A DNA stretch of 64,000 nt, from assembly GCF_910594005.1 (NCBI RefSeq), contig NC_057815.1:81019552-81083551 (forward strand), given 5' to 3'. Positions 22,621-33,932 of this stretch are shown piece by piece. Source of the DNA: Cervus elaphus. Taxonomy: Eukaryota; Chordata; Mammalia; Artiodactyla; Cervidae. A program made the translations under genes and the position numbers. The notes beneath the pieces were generated by a model. It did not search any database. It saw only the letters and a list, made by a program, of their open reading frames with translations, and was not told the origin of the DNA. The number at the start of each line of letters is the position of its first letter. Position 1 is the first letter of the stretch.

Positions 22621-24399
22621 CTAGCTAAAATAGTATGAAAAAGCTAATATTTTACATACATAAATAGTTGCTTAATGCAGCTGACATTCATTCAGCACCT
22701 CAGTTGTGCCAGGCATAGGAATACAGTGGTTTAAAGAATTACCTATCCTTTAAAGAGCACATAGAAGAGATAACATAACTAGAGTCTTGAATGTGAAGTG
22801 CAAGATACAGAAGTATCACAGCAAGATTTCAGAAGTGAGAGCCAGTACTCTTAGTCATAAGTACAGGTAAAGGCTGTAATAAAGAAGTAAAATCCAGAGA
22901 CAGAGTGTAACGAAAGTACCTGGGCTTGGATTTTTTGCTTTTGTTTCTTAATAACATGTGTCTTTCTCTGATGAGACCTTTTTCTGACATATTGTGTTGT
23001 TAAGCAAAACACTTGGTTTTCCTCCTAGGATATTGCTACCTGGTTGCCACTCTTGTTGTGTTGATTCCATTTGTTAAAGGCAAGCAAACTATGAATGTCT
23101 TTCCTTTAGCAAGTGATGGATTAATGCTTCTATAGCTCTTAATGAGATGCAATAAATTTCATTACTTTGCTTTGATTTTTTTTCGAAATGTAGCCACAGT
23201 TGAAATGTTCCTTGTGTGGGTAAACAAATTCTATCAGAAATGGTTCCCCAAGCTTTAGAATTCTCTTAAATAGAATATTTGGTTTGCATGTTTTGTAACC
23301 TGTATTTTTAGTTGATTGAAAGAGTAGGGTCACATCAAAGTTGGTGTCTAGATTTCTTCCCATGGTCGGTGCTGGACTCCCCCCATACTTGGTAACTAGA
23401 AAGCTACTAGAAGACACTTCTACCACAGAATGTCCCCAGTCTTTCAAAGTTGTTGAAATTTTTCAACAACATTCATCCACATGAATTAATAACCGTTAGC
23501 TTTGAATATAACCTCTTTTAAAATGTGGGGTTTTCTGAAAAGCCTCTCAAATGAGATTCATCTGATTGAGTCAGCAGTCTGTTTAATCTTCTAGTGATCA
23601 CTGTGAGACAGGGAGAGAGAGAAAATATAAATAATGTATGTCATCGAATAATATATAGATAATGTATTATCAATATAATACATAGTGATTTATTATATAA
23701 TTGATTTATAATAAAAATTACATTTTTAATATATGGCATGGTTCCTGTTACCCTCTTAATCTACTTTCATTCTATAGAATCTCATAATGATTAGTAAATA
23801 ATTTTTGAGATCCATTAAATTCTATTTAATTCAACCAATATGTGATCTCAGTATAATGTAAATCAAAGTAGAACAACAGCTATAAATATGAGAATTAATT
23901 TCAGATGAAGTGTGACATGGCAATTACAGAGGGAATAAATGACATGAAATATGAGAGAAGGTGAAATTTGAATTTGGGCCTTGAAAAAATGATCACAACA
24001 GCAGCCAGAGTTTACTGGGGATTTTCTGAAAGCTAATCCTATGAGATCAAATCACTAGTGCTAGGATAACTTTGAATTGCTCTGAATCTCAATTTTAAGA
24101 TTAGTCACATATAAAACTCATTAGTTATCTTCTGCTCAATTCTGTATAGTTCCTTCATGAGCCCTTTTGAAACCTGGCAAAGGTATCAATCCATACCTCA
24201 TTATCCCTGAATTTCCCGTTTTTCCTCTATATTTTGTCAATGGGAATGATGACATGAATATCAAATAATACAGTTTGGGCCCCACATTTTGACTGGTTCA
24301 ACAGAGCATGCATTTATTATAAGAGAGAAAACATTTTAGATCAACTGTAGAATTTTCTGTAATAATGAAACTATTTTATAATCTACATTAGTTAATGTG
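22621..24399. other. Mostly unique AT-rich DNA with an L2-like relic
   Basis: 22680-22800 ('cattcattcagcacctcagt', 'gtgccaggcataggaataca') looks like a reverse L2 3' end. The rest shows no repeat or coding signal. A strongly AT-rich patch lies at about 23620-23730. Confidence 0.45.
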
Positions 24400-24550
24400 C
24401 TAACCACTGGGCACCTGTAGCTCTTGAGACCTTGAATCATGGCTGGTGTAAATGAAGAGCTGAATTTTAAGTTCTGTTTCATTTCAGTTTATTTACATTT
24501 AAATAGTCACATGTGGCTAGTGGCTACTGTCTTGGAGAGTGTGGTTCTAG
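24400..24550. repeat. Nonautonomous hAT-type DNA transposon relic (family uncertain)
   Basis: 'atttaaatagtcacatgtgg' and 'ctagtggctactgtcttgga' match a common mammalian short DNA transposon whose consensus contains 'agccacatgtggctagtggc'. I believe it is hAT-Charlie type but am not sure of the family name. Confidence 0.5.
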
Positions 24551-24787
24551 GTAGAGTGAACAGTAGGGACAGAGGAAAATAGTCATGTGTATTTGGAAAT
24601 CAGTTAGTAATCTATATATGCTAAGGCGTAGATGAAGACTATTGTGTATCTGAAGATGAGGCTGGATAGTAGACTTTCTAATAGCAAGCCAAGTTATAAG
24701 TTTGACTAGAAATGTTGAAGCCTGACAGTGTGACATGATGAAATTGTTTTTAGAAAAATATTCTTGGCTTATGAAAGAATGATACAG

Positions 24788-24926
24788 GATAGGGGACAGG
24801 GAGTAGATATGGGGTGAGTATTACAAAGAAACAAACTTAATATTATGAAATCAACTTAGATAGGGGACAAGGAGTACATGTGGAGTAAGTGTTACAAAGA
24901 AACAATTTTAATATTATGAAACAGAA
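24788..24926. repeat. Tandem duplication, about 71-bp unit, two copies
   Basis: Unit 1 (24788-24858) and unit 2 (24859-24926) share 'gataggggaca', 'ggagta', 'ttacaaagaaacaa' and 'ttaatattatgaaa' in the same order, with about ten differences. This is a local two-copy duplication in otherwise unique DNA. Confidence 0.8.
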
Positions 24927-25230
24927 TAATGACAGTAGGAATAGAGTAAAATAGTTAAAGAAATACACTGTGAAAGTAGAACTGACACTACTTGTGACTG
25001 ATGGGGAAAGGATGCATGTGAGTGTGGTGTTGAGGAGGAGAAAGACTATAATCATGAAGATGTTTAGTGCATTTCTTGTTTAGGTAATTTATAGGTGATA
25101 ATGTGGAGACAGGAGAGAAACCTGGTTTGAGAGAGCGCATCAGTTAGCTATTAAAGTAATGCTGCATAAAGATCATTAAACAATTCAGTGGCTTAAATCA
25201 CCCATTTGCCATTGCTCAGAAATTTACTGA
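24927..25230. other. Unique DNA
   Basis: No repeat or coding signal was recognised. Confidence 0.5.
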
Positions 25231-25243
25231 CTGACTATCCTTT

Positions 25244-26367
25244 CAGTTCAATTCAGTCACTCAGTCATGTCCGACTCCTTGTGACTCCATGGACTGCAGC
25301 ACAACAGGCTTCCCTGTCCATCACCAACTCCCGGAACTTGCTCAACCTCATGTCCATCAAGTAGGTGATGCCATCCAACAGTCTCATCCTCTGTTGTCCC
25401 CTTCTCCTCCTGCCTTCAATCTTTCCCAGCATCAGGGTCTTTTCCAGTGAGTCAGCTCTTCGCATCAGGTGGCCAAAGTATTGGAGTTTCAGCTTCAGCA
25501 TCAGTCCTTCCAGTGAATATTCAGGACTGACTTCCTTTAGGATTGACTGGTTTGATCTCCTTGCAGTCCAAGGGACTCTCCAGAGTCTTCTCCAACACCA
25601 CAGTTCAAAAGCATCAATTCTTCGGCACTCAGCTTTCTTTATATTTCAGCTCTCACATCCATATATGACTACTGGAAAAGCCATAGCTTTGACTAGATGG
25701 ACTTTTGTCGATAAAGTAATGTCTCTGTTTTTTAAGTATGCTGTCTCGGTTGGTCATAGCTTTTCTTCCAAGGAACAAGTGTCTTTTAATTTCATGGCTA
25801 CAGTCACCATCTGCAGTGATTTTGGACCCAAGAAAATGAAGTCTGTCACTGTTTCCCCATTTATTTGTGATGAGGTTATGGGGCTGGATGCCATGATCTT
25901 CATTTTTTGAATGTTGAGTTTTAAGCCAGCTTTTTCACTCTCCTCTTTCACTTTCATCAAGAGCCTCTTTAGTTATTCTTCGCTTTCTGCCTTAAGGGTA
26001 GTGTCATCTGCATATCTGAGGTTATTGATATTTGATTGAAATATTGATCAATTTGAAGAAATATTGATATTTCTCGCAGCAATCTTGATTCCAGCTTGTG
26101 CTTCATCCAGCCTGGCATTTGCATGATGTATTCTGCATGTAAGTTAAATAAGCAGGGTGTCAATATGCAGCCTTGACGTACTCCTTTCCCAATTTGGAAC
26201 CAGTCCATTGTTCGAAATCCAGTTATAACTGTTGCTTCTTGTCCTGCATACAGATTTCTTAGGAGGCAGGTAGGGTGGTCTGGTATTCCCATCTCTTGAA
26301 GAATTTTCCACAGTTTATTGTGATCCACACAGTCAAAGGCTTTGGCGTAATCAATAAAGCAGTAGCA
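25244..26367 (-). mobile_element. BovB LINE, 5' truncated, reverse, with likely TSD
   Basis: The 3' end is on the left ('cagttcaattcagtcactca'). It runs to the reverse transcriptase motif A region on the right. Likely target duplication: 'ctgactatccttt' (25231-25243) and 'cagactgtccttt' (26366-26378), 11 of 13 matching. A 39-bp insertion at about 26034-26072 duplicates 'attgatattt'. Confidence 0.85.
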
Positions 26368-26388
26368 GACTGTCCTTTGGTTAGGCAT
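25969..26388 (-). pseudogene. BovB reverse transcriptase fragment
   Basis: A 139-codon frame whose first residues come from flanking DNA. It then reads CFIDYAKAFDCVDHNKL (motif A intact), a NLYAGQEATV segment, and a motif B region GVRQGCILTPCLF. After that the frame diverges from BovB, and the YADD motif is lost from this frame. An in-frame 13-codon insertion from the local 39-bp duplication lies near the C-terminal end. It is not a functional enzyme. Confidence 0.85.
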
Positions 26389-27789
26389 TTTTTAGAGACA
26401 TGGAATTACTTAGGGACACTTATCTGATGTTTAGAAATTTTTTGGCTAATCAAAGTAATTCTCCTCTTTGTTTAATGCCTCTGATGATAATATCTCAACC
26501 TATGTCTGGCAAGTCTGAACATATTTTAATGGAAAATCAAGGGGAAAAGAAGCAGAAACAGAGAGTACTTTTTAAGCCTCTGTGACAAGTTTAAGCTTCT
26601 GTATATGACAAGTTTGCTAATAGACTGTTGGTTAAAGCAACTCATGTGACCAAACCCAGAGGCTATGTAGGAGGGTACCAAAAAGAGCATGAGTGGAGAA
26701 AGACATGAAGATTGAAGCCATAAATAAAATTACTTTTCCATAGTCCTCCCTCTGGCCAGTTAATGATTTTTTTCCACAGGCAAATACCTTTTGTGCATAT
26801 CCATTTCCCTTCAGTGACCCATACCATTGTTGATTAAATCTTCTATTGGACTTGGATTCCAGGTACTCATGATTTACATAAATCCAGATATAGTTTGTTT
26901 CTCATTTTCCAGATGTTTATAAAAAGACAAGTTGTCCACCCTCTTAATAGCCTACATACTCATAACCTGTTGAAATAAGGACAAGATAACTGCAAATAGG
27001 TCATTTCATCTTAAAAGTAGAAGGAACTAGAACAGGTACCAGTCATTGCTTCATGACGATATGGAATCAAGCTTGAGCAGTGGTATAGATTCCCACTCCC
27101 CCAGATTTTGGGGGTAGGGTGAGTTTTCCTTTTTCTTGGGAAGTGGTTCCCTAGACTGTTCTCTTTATGTAAATGAAGCCTGTTGCCTTTTGAGAATTAT
27201 TCCACAATAAAGAGTTTAAGATCTGATTATTACATTTTATTTTCCCCTATTAAATCCTACTTTTAAGATGTGGATTAGAATCAGTTGTGTGGTGCAGCTG
27301 GCTCATGCTGACCTGAATTCTTGTTTCTTTTGTTTATACTTGGCATAGAATGAGAGGCATATTTCTCTTTTAGCACAAAGTGTTGCAGGCATTTAAAAAT
27401 GGTCATTTGTCTCAGGGAGGTGGAGCTGACAAGCCTAGAGTGGTTTTCTTGTCCATTGTGAAAGTCTTAGGGGATATTTGCCAAATTGTAACAAAACCAT
27501 ATGGCAAAGAAAGAAGAATGTCAAGAGATATTTGTTTACAAAATAGGCCAAGTGAGAGAAATACACATAACACACATACATATGTTTCTTTTTTTAATGA
27601 GGAATTTCATCTACTTTTTAGCAATTACTTTAGGAAATGTGTCATTGTGGGAAATGAAACTTAAGCTTTTGTTCATGATTTTGATAGCCAAAGAAGTTCC
27701 AGGAAAAGGAAGCCTGACTGAATGTCAATATGTTGAGTGAGGATCATTTTAAAATTAAGTCTAAAAGAAGCAAAGTTTACAAGAAAGCA
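26379..27789. other. Unique DNA, no gene seen
   Basis: No repeat consensus or coding signal was recognised over 1.4 kb. Confidence 0.5.
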
Positions 27790-28330
27790 GAGATGGCCTC
27801 TTTTTTTTTTTCAATTTTTTTTTTTTATTATTTTTTTTTTTTTCCAGTGGGTTTTGTCATACATTGATATGAATCAGCCATGGATTTACATGGCTCCCGA
27901 TCCCCCCTCCCACCTCCCTCTCCACCCGATTCCTCTGGGTCTTCCCAGTGCACCAGGCCGGAGCACTTGTCTCATGCATCCCACCTGGGCTGGTGATCTG
28001 TTTCACCATAGATAGTATACATGCTGTTCTTTTGAAATATCCCACCCTCACATTCTCCCACAAAGTTCAAAAGTCTGTTCTGTATTTCTGTGTCTCTTTT
28101 TCTGTTTTGCATATAGGGTTATCATTATCACCTTTCTAAATTCCATATATATGTGTTAGTATGCTGTAATGTTCTTTATCTTTCTGGCTTACTTCACTCT
28201 GTATAATGGGCTCCAGCTTCATCCATCTCATTAGGACTGGTTCAAATGAATTCTTTTTAATGGCTGAGTAATATTCCATGGTGTATATGTACCACAGCTT
28301 CCTTATCCATTCATCGAGATGGCCTCTTTT
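27790..28330 (-). mobile_element. Young ruminant L1, 5' truncated, perfect 15-bp TSD
   Basis: A long poly(T)-rich stretch (27801-27844, the A-tail in reverse) is followed by the L1 3' UTR ('ttgatatgaatcagccatgg') and the end of ORF2. The copy is bounded by a perfect 15-bp duplication 'gagatggcctctttt' at 27790-27804 and 28316-28330. The minus-strand target reads TTTT/AAAA, the classical L1 endonuclease site. Confidence 0.95.
28136..28318 (-). pseudogene. L1 ORF2 C-terminal tail
   Basis: About 60 codons of the extreme C-terminus of L1 ORF2, including DEWIRKLWYIYTMEYYSAIK and RWMKLEPIIQSEVSQKDK, up to the natural stop. The open frame continues upstream (to 28495) into non-L1 flanking DNA, so the first half of the apparent 119-residue protein is unrelated to L1. 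Only the C-terminal segment survives because the insertion is 5' truncated. Confidence 0.9.
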
Positions 28331-28808
28331 AAAATATTTTACAGAGAAATTCATCATAGATAATTTAAGTGCATACCTTAGGTTGCCTATTATAAAATGT
28401 TTCATAGACCTGTTTTGATAGATCTTTGCTATGGACTTAGTGTGGTTTGTATCTCTGTATCTACTATTGGAAGTTGTGAATTTAGATGCACCCATTCAAG
28501 AAACACTTTTTAAGAGAGTCTCTATCCCAGAATATAACAAATAATCTTTACCATGGTGTCTAATGAAAGGATTGATATTCAAACAGTAATTGTTCAATTG
28601 AAATAATCAACATTAACAAGTAAATTTATCATATACATAAATATTTTCTATGATTCTTAAGCTATTTACATTAATGTTTTTGCATCAATTTTCTTTTCAT
28701 GTTTGTTTTTCATTTTACCCGTTGTATATTCCTATGTAGTTTCATTGGTGAAAAAAACTTGTAACAGGAACTGTCCTGAATCTCCATTGATTAGGTTGAG
28801 GAGATGAA
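28331..28808. other. Unique DNA
   Basis: No repeat or coding signal was recognised. Confidence 0.5.
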
Positions 28809-29620
28809 GTTCAGTTCAGTCACTCAGTCGTGTCCGACTCTTTGCGACCCCATGAATCGCAGCACGCCAGGCCTCCCTGTCCATCACCAACTCCCGGAGT
28901 TTGCTCAAACTCATCTCCATTGAGTCGGTGATGCCATCCAGCCATCTCATCTCTGTCATCCCCTTCTCCTCCTGCCCCCAATCCCTCCCAGCATCAGGGT
29001 CTTTTCCAATGAGTCAACTCTTCGCATGAGGTGGCCAAAGTGTTGGAGTTTCAGCTTCAACATCAGTCCTTCCAATGAACATCCAGGACTGATCTCCTTT
29101 AGGATGGACTGGTTGGATCTCCTTGCAGTCCAAGGGACTCTCAAGAGTCTTCTCCAACACCACAGTTCAAAAGCATTAATTCTTCGGCACTCAGCTTTGT
29201 TTGTAGTCCAACTCTCACATCCATACATGACCACTGGAAAAACCATAGCCTTGACTAGACGGACCTTTGTTGGCAAAGTAATATGCTTTTTAATATGCTA
29301 TCTACGTTGATCATAACTTTCCTTCCAAGGAGTAAGTGTCTTTTAATTTCATGGCTGCAGTCGCCATCTGCGGTGATTTTGGAGCCCAGAAAAATAAAGT
29401 CTGACACTGCTTCCACTGTTTCCCCATCTATTTGCCATGAAGTGATGGGACTGGATGCCATGATCTTAGTTTTCTGAATGTTGAGCTTTAAGCCAACTTT
29501 TTCACTCTCCTCTTTCACTTTCATCAAGAGGCTTTTCAGTTCCTCTTCACTTTCTGCCATAAGGCTGGTATCATCTGCATATCTGAGGTTATTGGTATTT
29601 CTCCTGGCAATCTTGATTCC
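28809..29620 (-). mobile_element. BovB LINE, 5' truncated, reverse
   Basis: Relatively well preserved. The 3' end is on the left ('agttcagttcagtcactcag'), and it ends on the right within the reverse transcriptase just before the YADD motif region ('ggcaatcttgattcc'). A few bases are missing near 29280, where BovB normally reads 'gtaatgtctctgctttttaa'. This shifts the frame and splits the coding into two pieces. Confidence 0.9.
28956..29276 (-). pseudogene. BovB C-terminal region after reverse transcriptase
   Basis: A 106-codon frame representing the conserved segment after the BovB catalytic motifs. It includes VFPVVMYGCESWT, INAFELWCWRRLLRVPWTAR and a GGIGGRRRRG stretch at the end. It is separated from the catalytic part (29255-29707) by the indel near 29280. 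In an intact element both would be one protein. Confidence 0.85.
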
Positions 29621-29707
29621 ATAACCATTACTCCTTGCAGTATAAGGACGAGCAGAGCAAAGGCAGAGATTGTCTTTGCTAGACACTGTCCATGGAGAGA
29701 GGAGCAA
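29255..29707 (-). pseudogene. Flank-BovB reverse transcriptase chimeric frame, YADD intact
   Basis: A 150-codon frame. Residues 1-29 come from DNA outside the BovB. From about residue 31 it reads IKIARRNTNNLRYADDTSLM, with the catalytic YADD at 43-46, then the thumb-like region to the indel near 29280. This is the only BovB copy here with an unmutated YADD in an open frame, but it lacks motifs A and B and so cannot be active. Confidence 0.85.
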
Positions 29708-30007
29708 GGGGGTGCTGACTATCTCCCATCTTATATATTTCTGTGTTTCCCATGAATTTTCCTTTTCTGTGTTAACTGTGGGCCTAGGAAAATTGAGTTT
29801 CTCAACCCTAGAAAGGAGAATATTTCTTCAATTTTATCTCAGGCTAGAGCAAGTCTTTAGGAACTTGACACTTGTGCCTACTCCTAGAGCACCAGCTTAG
29901 ACGAGCAATCTAAAGTCAACGTCTAGCCAGACTCATTGAAGAATGAGTCCAAAGAAACTGTGATAGTCCTGAAAGCTCTTGGCTACACCATCACATTTAA
30001 AAATCAT
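29621..30007. other. Unique DNA
   Basis: No repeat or coding signal was recognised. Confidence 0.5.
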
Positions 30008-30412
30008 AGTTGGATTTATGTGGTACATATAGTCAATGGAATACTACTCAGCCGTAAAAAAGAATGAAATAATGCCATTTTCAGCAACATGAATGGACCT
30101 AGAGATGATTATTCTAAATGAAGTAAGTCAGAAGTAGAAAGACAAATACTTTATGAGTGAAATCTAAAATACGTCAGAAATGAACATATCTATGAAACAG
30201 AAACAGAATCACAGACATAGGGATTATCAGAGGCAAACTCTTGTATATAGAATGGATAAATGACAAGGTCCAACTGTATAGCAAAGGGAACTCTATTCAA
30301 TAACCTGTGATAAGCCATAATGGAAAAGAATATATGTATAACTGAATAACTTTGCCATACAGTAGAAATTGACATAACATTGAAATCAACTATACTTCAA
30401 TTAAAAAAAAAA
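30008..30412 (+). mobile_element. L1 3' end fragment with poly(A) tail
   Basis: Forward L1 landmarks: 'tggaatactactcagccgta', 'aaacagaatcacagacatag', 'ctatacttcaatt' and a poly(A) tail at about 30401-30412. It is an artiodactyl L1 3' end, diverged and 5' truncated. Confidence 0.8.
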
Positions 30413-30574
30413 AGCTCCTAAAAATGTCATATTTGGAAGAGAGAAAAGATTGTACCAGAGAAGAGAGATGGGAGTAGGTCATTAAACAGCTGTATGGTTG
30501 TTGAAAATGGCCACACATTCTTTGTAGCTCCTTCCATCAAGAGCTGAAGTTTTTCTCCACTTTGAGAATCTATA

Positions 30575-30765
30575 CTGTAATTTGCTAAAAGATCTTAAGT
30601 GTTTTCACTAAACACACACAAAAGAAGGTAACTATATGGGGCAATGGGTATGTTAATTAGCTTGATTGTAATAATCACTTCACAGTGTATATACCTTATG
30701 TTATACATCTTAGATACATATTTATTTTAATTATACCTCATTAAAGCTGGAAAACAGCCAACTGG
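30575..30765 (+). repeat. Older L1 (L1MA/MB-like) 3' end
   Basis: 'gttaattagcttgattgta' and 'attatacctcattaaagctg' match the 3' UTR of older mammalian L1s in forward orientation. Confidence 0.7.
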
Positions 30766-32009
30766 ATAATGATGGAACTGGTCAAGAATGCCTGTGAACA
30801 GGCTCCATAGTTCATGCTCTTAAGTACTACACTGTATTTACTGCCTTTCAGCAAGATTGCCTAAAAATGTTAGAGGGATTTGTCTTCATCTGAAATGCCT
30901 TTGAGAAGGCCTTGTGAAGACTTCTGAGCTGATCGAGGACACAGCAGTCTCATTATATTATAGTCATGCTGTGTGTGAGAAAATTAAAGAGACATTTTTC
31001 ATTAAATCTGTGATGTGATTGCATTGCTCCTTAAATTGCAATCTGGAAATGAAAGAGCATTTTTTTTTTAGCCATTAAAATTGCACCAAAAACTGATGTG
31101 GAAGGGAGGATTGCAAAGCAGGGAGTAGCAGGAGAGGCTGATTCAGTAATGACATAATTTGTGTTTGCACGCCTAAACTCTCTCTCTTTTAGGCTTCCTG
31201 AAATTTGCTAGATATGAACCCATTAATCAATTACATTTATAAAAAATTGATGCCACTTATTCTTCTTTTCTCCAAATAATTCATAGCCGTGGTACAAATG
31301 ATATCCCATAGTGATGTCTAGTAGTGTGTACATTTTGTCAAATGTGAAGAGAGATTTAAAACTAACCTAAATGTACCATGGAAGTAAATTAATAGAACCC
31401 ACATTGTGATCCTGAATTCTTGATTGACTTTTATCATTTTTGTTTGCTCACTCACCATAGGGAAAGAGTCTGCTGTCACCATGAAATTAACAATGCTCAA
31501 CACTATTAAATGAAACTTCAAGACTTATGGATTCTGAAGGTTACACTAATGTCATTTTATGACTAAAACCTCATAATTCATTTCCTTGGAAATTATAATA
31601 ATGTAAAATTTGCATTTATTCAAGCAATCTTTTGATATGAGTTTTCTTCTTTTTTTTTTGGCCTTGAGACTGCAAGATTAAGTCATATTTTTACCTGAAA
31701 TGTAAAAATCCAGTTGTATTTTTGATCTGAGTCTACAATTTGGAATTTATTATAGTTCAGGATTAATGAATTTATTTCATGTTTACATGAAAGACATGTT
31801 TACATGGAAAGAAGAAAGACAAACAGTGCTCCCATGATTGAATTCTAGCCCCAGCTATGTAGGTCTGCCTTTGTTGGAGCAGATATTCTTTGCAAACTCT
31901 CTTACTGCTCCAAAATCAGGGAACAATAATATAGAATGTTTGAAAATAAGTAAGGCATCCAAGGAGAATATTTCTATTTTGAATGGATGTTAGATGTAAA
32001 AAATATGTA
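30766..32009. other. Unique, repeat-poor DNA
   Basis: No coding signal. 30850-31200 is repeat-free and could be a conserved noncoding block (see findings). Confidence 0.5.
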
Positions 32010-32125
32010 GTAATAACATTTATTCAATGCTTGCTGTGGGCCAAACATGGTTCAAAACATTTTACGTACACTCTCTGATCTAACTGTTCAACAACCTACC
32101 TTAGTGCTGATGGGTATGGTAAATC
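32010..32125 (-). repeat. MIR SINE relic
   Basis: 'acatttattcaatgcttgct', 'ccaaacatggttcaaaacat' and 'tttacgtacactctctgatc' follow the reverse MIR tail and core. Confidence 0.65.
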
Positions 32126-32590
32126 AACTGTAGACCCCTTACTCTTTAAAAAAAAAATATTGAAATATAGTTGATTTAAAATGTTAGGCCTCTTACTCTT
32201 GAGATTTTACTAGTTCTTACCACCCTGAAGGAAGAGAGTAGCTTAGCTATAATGGCCCTTACAATTTTAACTTGATCCACAAGCACTGGTGAGGGAAAAA
32301 AAAAAAAAAAATTTCTTTTTAACAAACTTGCAGTGAATTTATAGGGACTGGATTAGTGAGAAAAGCCTAATCTCTAGTATGTATGATGTTTTGATACATG
32401 GGCACTGGGTTTAAATATGTGTTTGTTCTATTCTTTCTTTGGTTCTATCCAGTAACTTTGGTAAATAAAAATACAGTCATAAAAATGATAATAACTTATG
32501 CTTTTACTATAGTAGTAAGGAATTAGAAATTAATATTAATTGGAGGAATCATATGTAATATTTAGAAATAAATAAATATTACTTAGAAAT
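32126..32590. other. Mostly unique DNA with an A-run
   Basis: A short L1-like 'attgaaatatagttgattta' fragment lies at about 32158-32180, and a 20-bp A-rich run at about 32289-32311. Otherwise I see nothing. Confidence 0.45.
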
Positions 32591-33295
32591 AGACTACTTA
32601 TCAGTCAGTTCAGTCACTCAGTCGTGTCTGACTCTTTGCGACCACATGGACTGCAGCACACCAGGCTTCCCTGTAAATCACCAACTCCCGAAGTTTGTTC
32701 AGACTCATGTCATCCCGTTGATGATGCCATCCAACCATCTCATCTTCTGTTGTCCCCTTCTCCTCCTGCCTTCAATCTTTCTCATCATTGGGGTCTTTTC
32801 CAATGAGTCAGTTCTTTCCATCAGGTGGCCAAAGTATTGGAGTTTCAGCTTCAGCATTAGTCCTTCCAATCAGGACTGATTTCCTTACTGCCAACATCCA
32901 TTGGATCATTGAAAAAGCAAGAGAGTTCCAGAAAAACATCTACTTCTGCTTTATTGACTGTGCCAAAGGCTTTGACTGTGTGGATCACAACAAACTGTGG
33001 AAAATTCTTCAAGAGATGGGAATATCAGACCACCTGACCTGCCTCCTGAGAAATCTGTATGCAGGTCAAGAAGCAACAGTTAAAACTGGACATGGAACAA
33101 CAGACTGGTTCTAAATCGTGAAAGGAGTACATCAAGGCTGTATATTGTCACCCTGCTTATTTAACATATATGCAGAGTACATCATGCAAATTGCCAGGCT
33201 AGATGAAGCACAAGCTGGAATCAGGACTGCTGGGAGAAATATCAATAACCTCAGATATGCAGATGACACCACCCTTATGGCAGAAGACTACTTAT
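32591..33295. mobile_element. BovB LINE with internal inversion (twin-priming type) and 11-bp TSD
   Basis: 32602 to about 32888 is the BovB 3' end in reverse. About 32889-33284 is an upstream reverse transcriptase segment in forward orientation, ending at 'ccttatggcagaa'. The whole is bounded by a perfect 11-bp duplication 'agactacttat' (32591-32601 and 33285-33295). The forward part encodes CFIDCAKGFDCVDHNKL and 'agatatgcagatgac' (the YADD codons). The BovB sequence between the two pieces is deleted. Confidence 0.9.
32788..33114 (+). pseudogene. Open frame crossing the BovB inversion junction
   Basis: A 108-codon frame. Residues 1 to about 33 are the antisense of the BovB 3' region and are not a natural protein. 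From residue 36 (IHWIIEKAREFQKNIYFCFI) it is true reverse transcriptase, through motif A (FIDCAKGFD) and ending at TTDWF* where a tryptophan-phenylalanine segment of the family runs into a stop. It is a junction artefact, useful as a marker of the inversion. Confidence 0.85.
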
Positions 33296-33920
33296 AGTGC
33301 CAGAAAATGTTTATTATAAATATTTAGGGGCGAGGTTAAAATGTTAACAGAATATGAACATTTAACTGTATAAAATTGCTTTTTTATGACATGAGAGGGG
33401 ATAACATGGAAGATTAGAATATATTTTTAAGTTTCTAGAACTTTGGGTAAATTTATTTCTTTGAGAATTTACTTAGAAATATTAAAGTAAAAGTGTGAAG
33501 GGAGAATTATTTCAAAAATTAACAATAACAACCTGTGCATGACTTTACTCATTTCTGTTTACTGAAAAATAAAAGAAATGGTTTCTAACCAAAACATAAT
33601 TGAGTGAATAATCCACAGTGGTATTAATAATTTAAATCTAAAGTTTTATTTTTAATGTATCACTTGCTATAGTCCATTCATCATAGTAATCAACATTGGA
33701 GTATCAAAAAAAGCATCAGTGGATCTTCCATGGTGGTTAACACTGCATGGGACAATGGCTATTTCCTTAAATCACTTTTAGCTTAAATTGGAGCTTGTAC
33801 TCCTCATGGTGCAATATAATCCAGAAAATATTGCTTCTTAGGAAGTTTCTGGTTAGTCAGAATTGCCCCTGGGGTACAGTAGGTGATTTCCCTAGTCAAT
33901 GCAGAACTTTCCATCTTTAG
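33296..33920. other. Unique AT-rich DNA
   Basis: No gene was seen. A weak SINE-like phrase ('tggatcttccatggtggtta') at about 33721 is too short to assign. Confidence 0.45.
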
Positions 33921-33932
33921 CTATACTATTCT

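Noticed and set aside
25365..25910. 181-codon forward open frame
   Set aside because: It is the complement of the BovB 3' region. The same serine/phenylalanine-rich antisense pattern recurs at every BovB copy.
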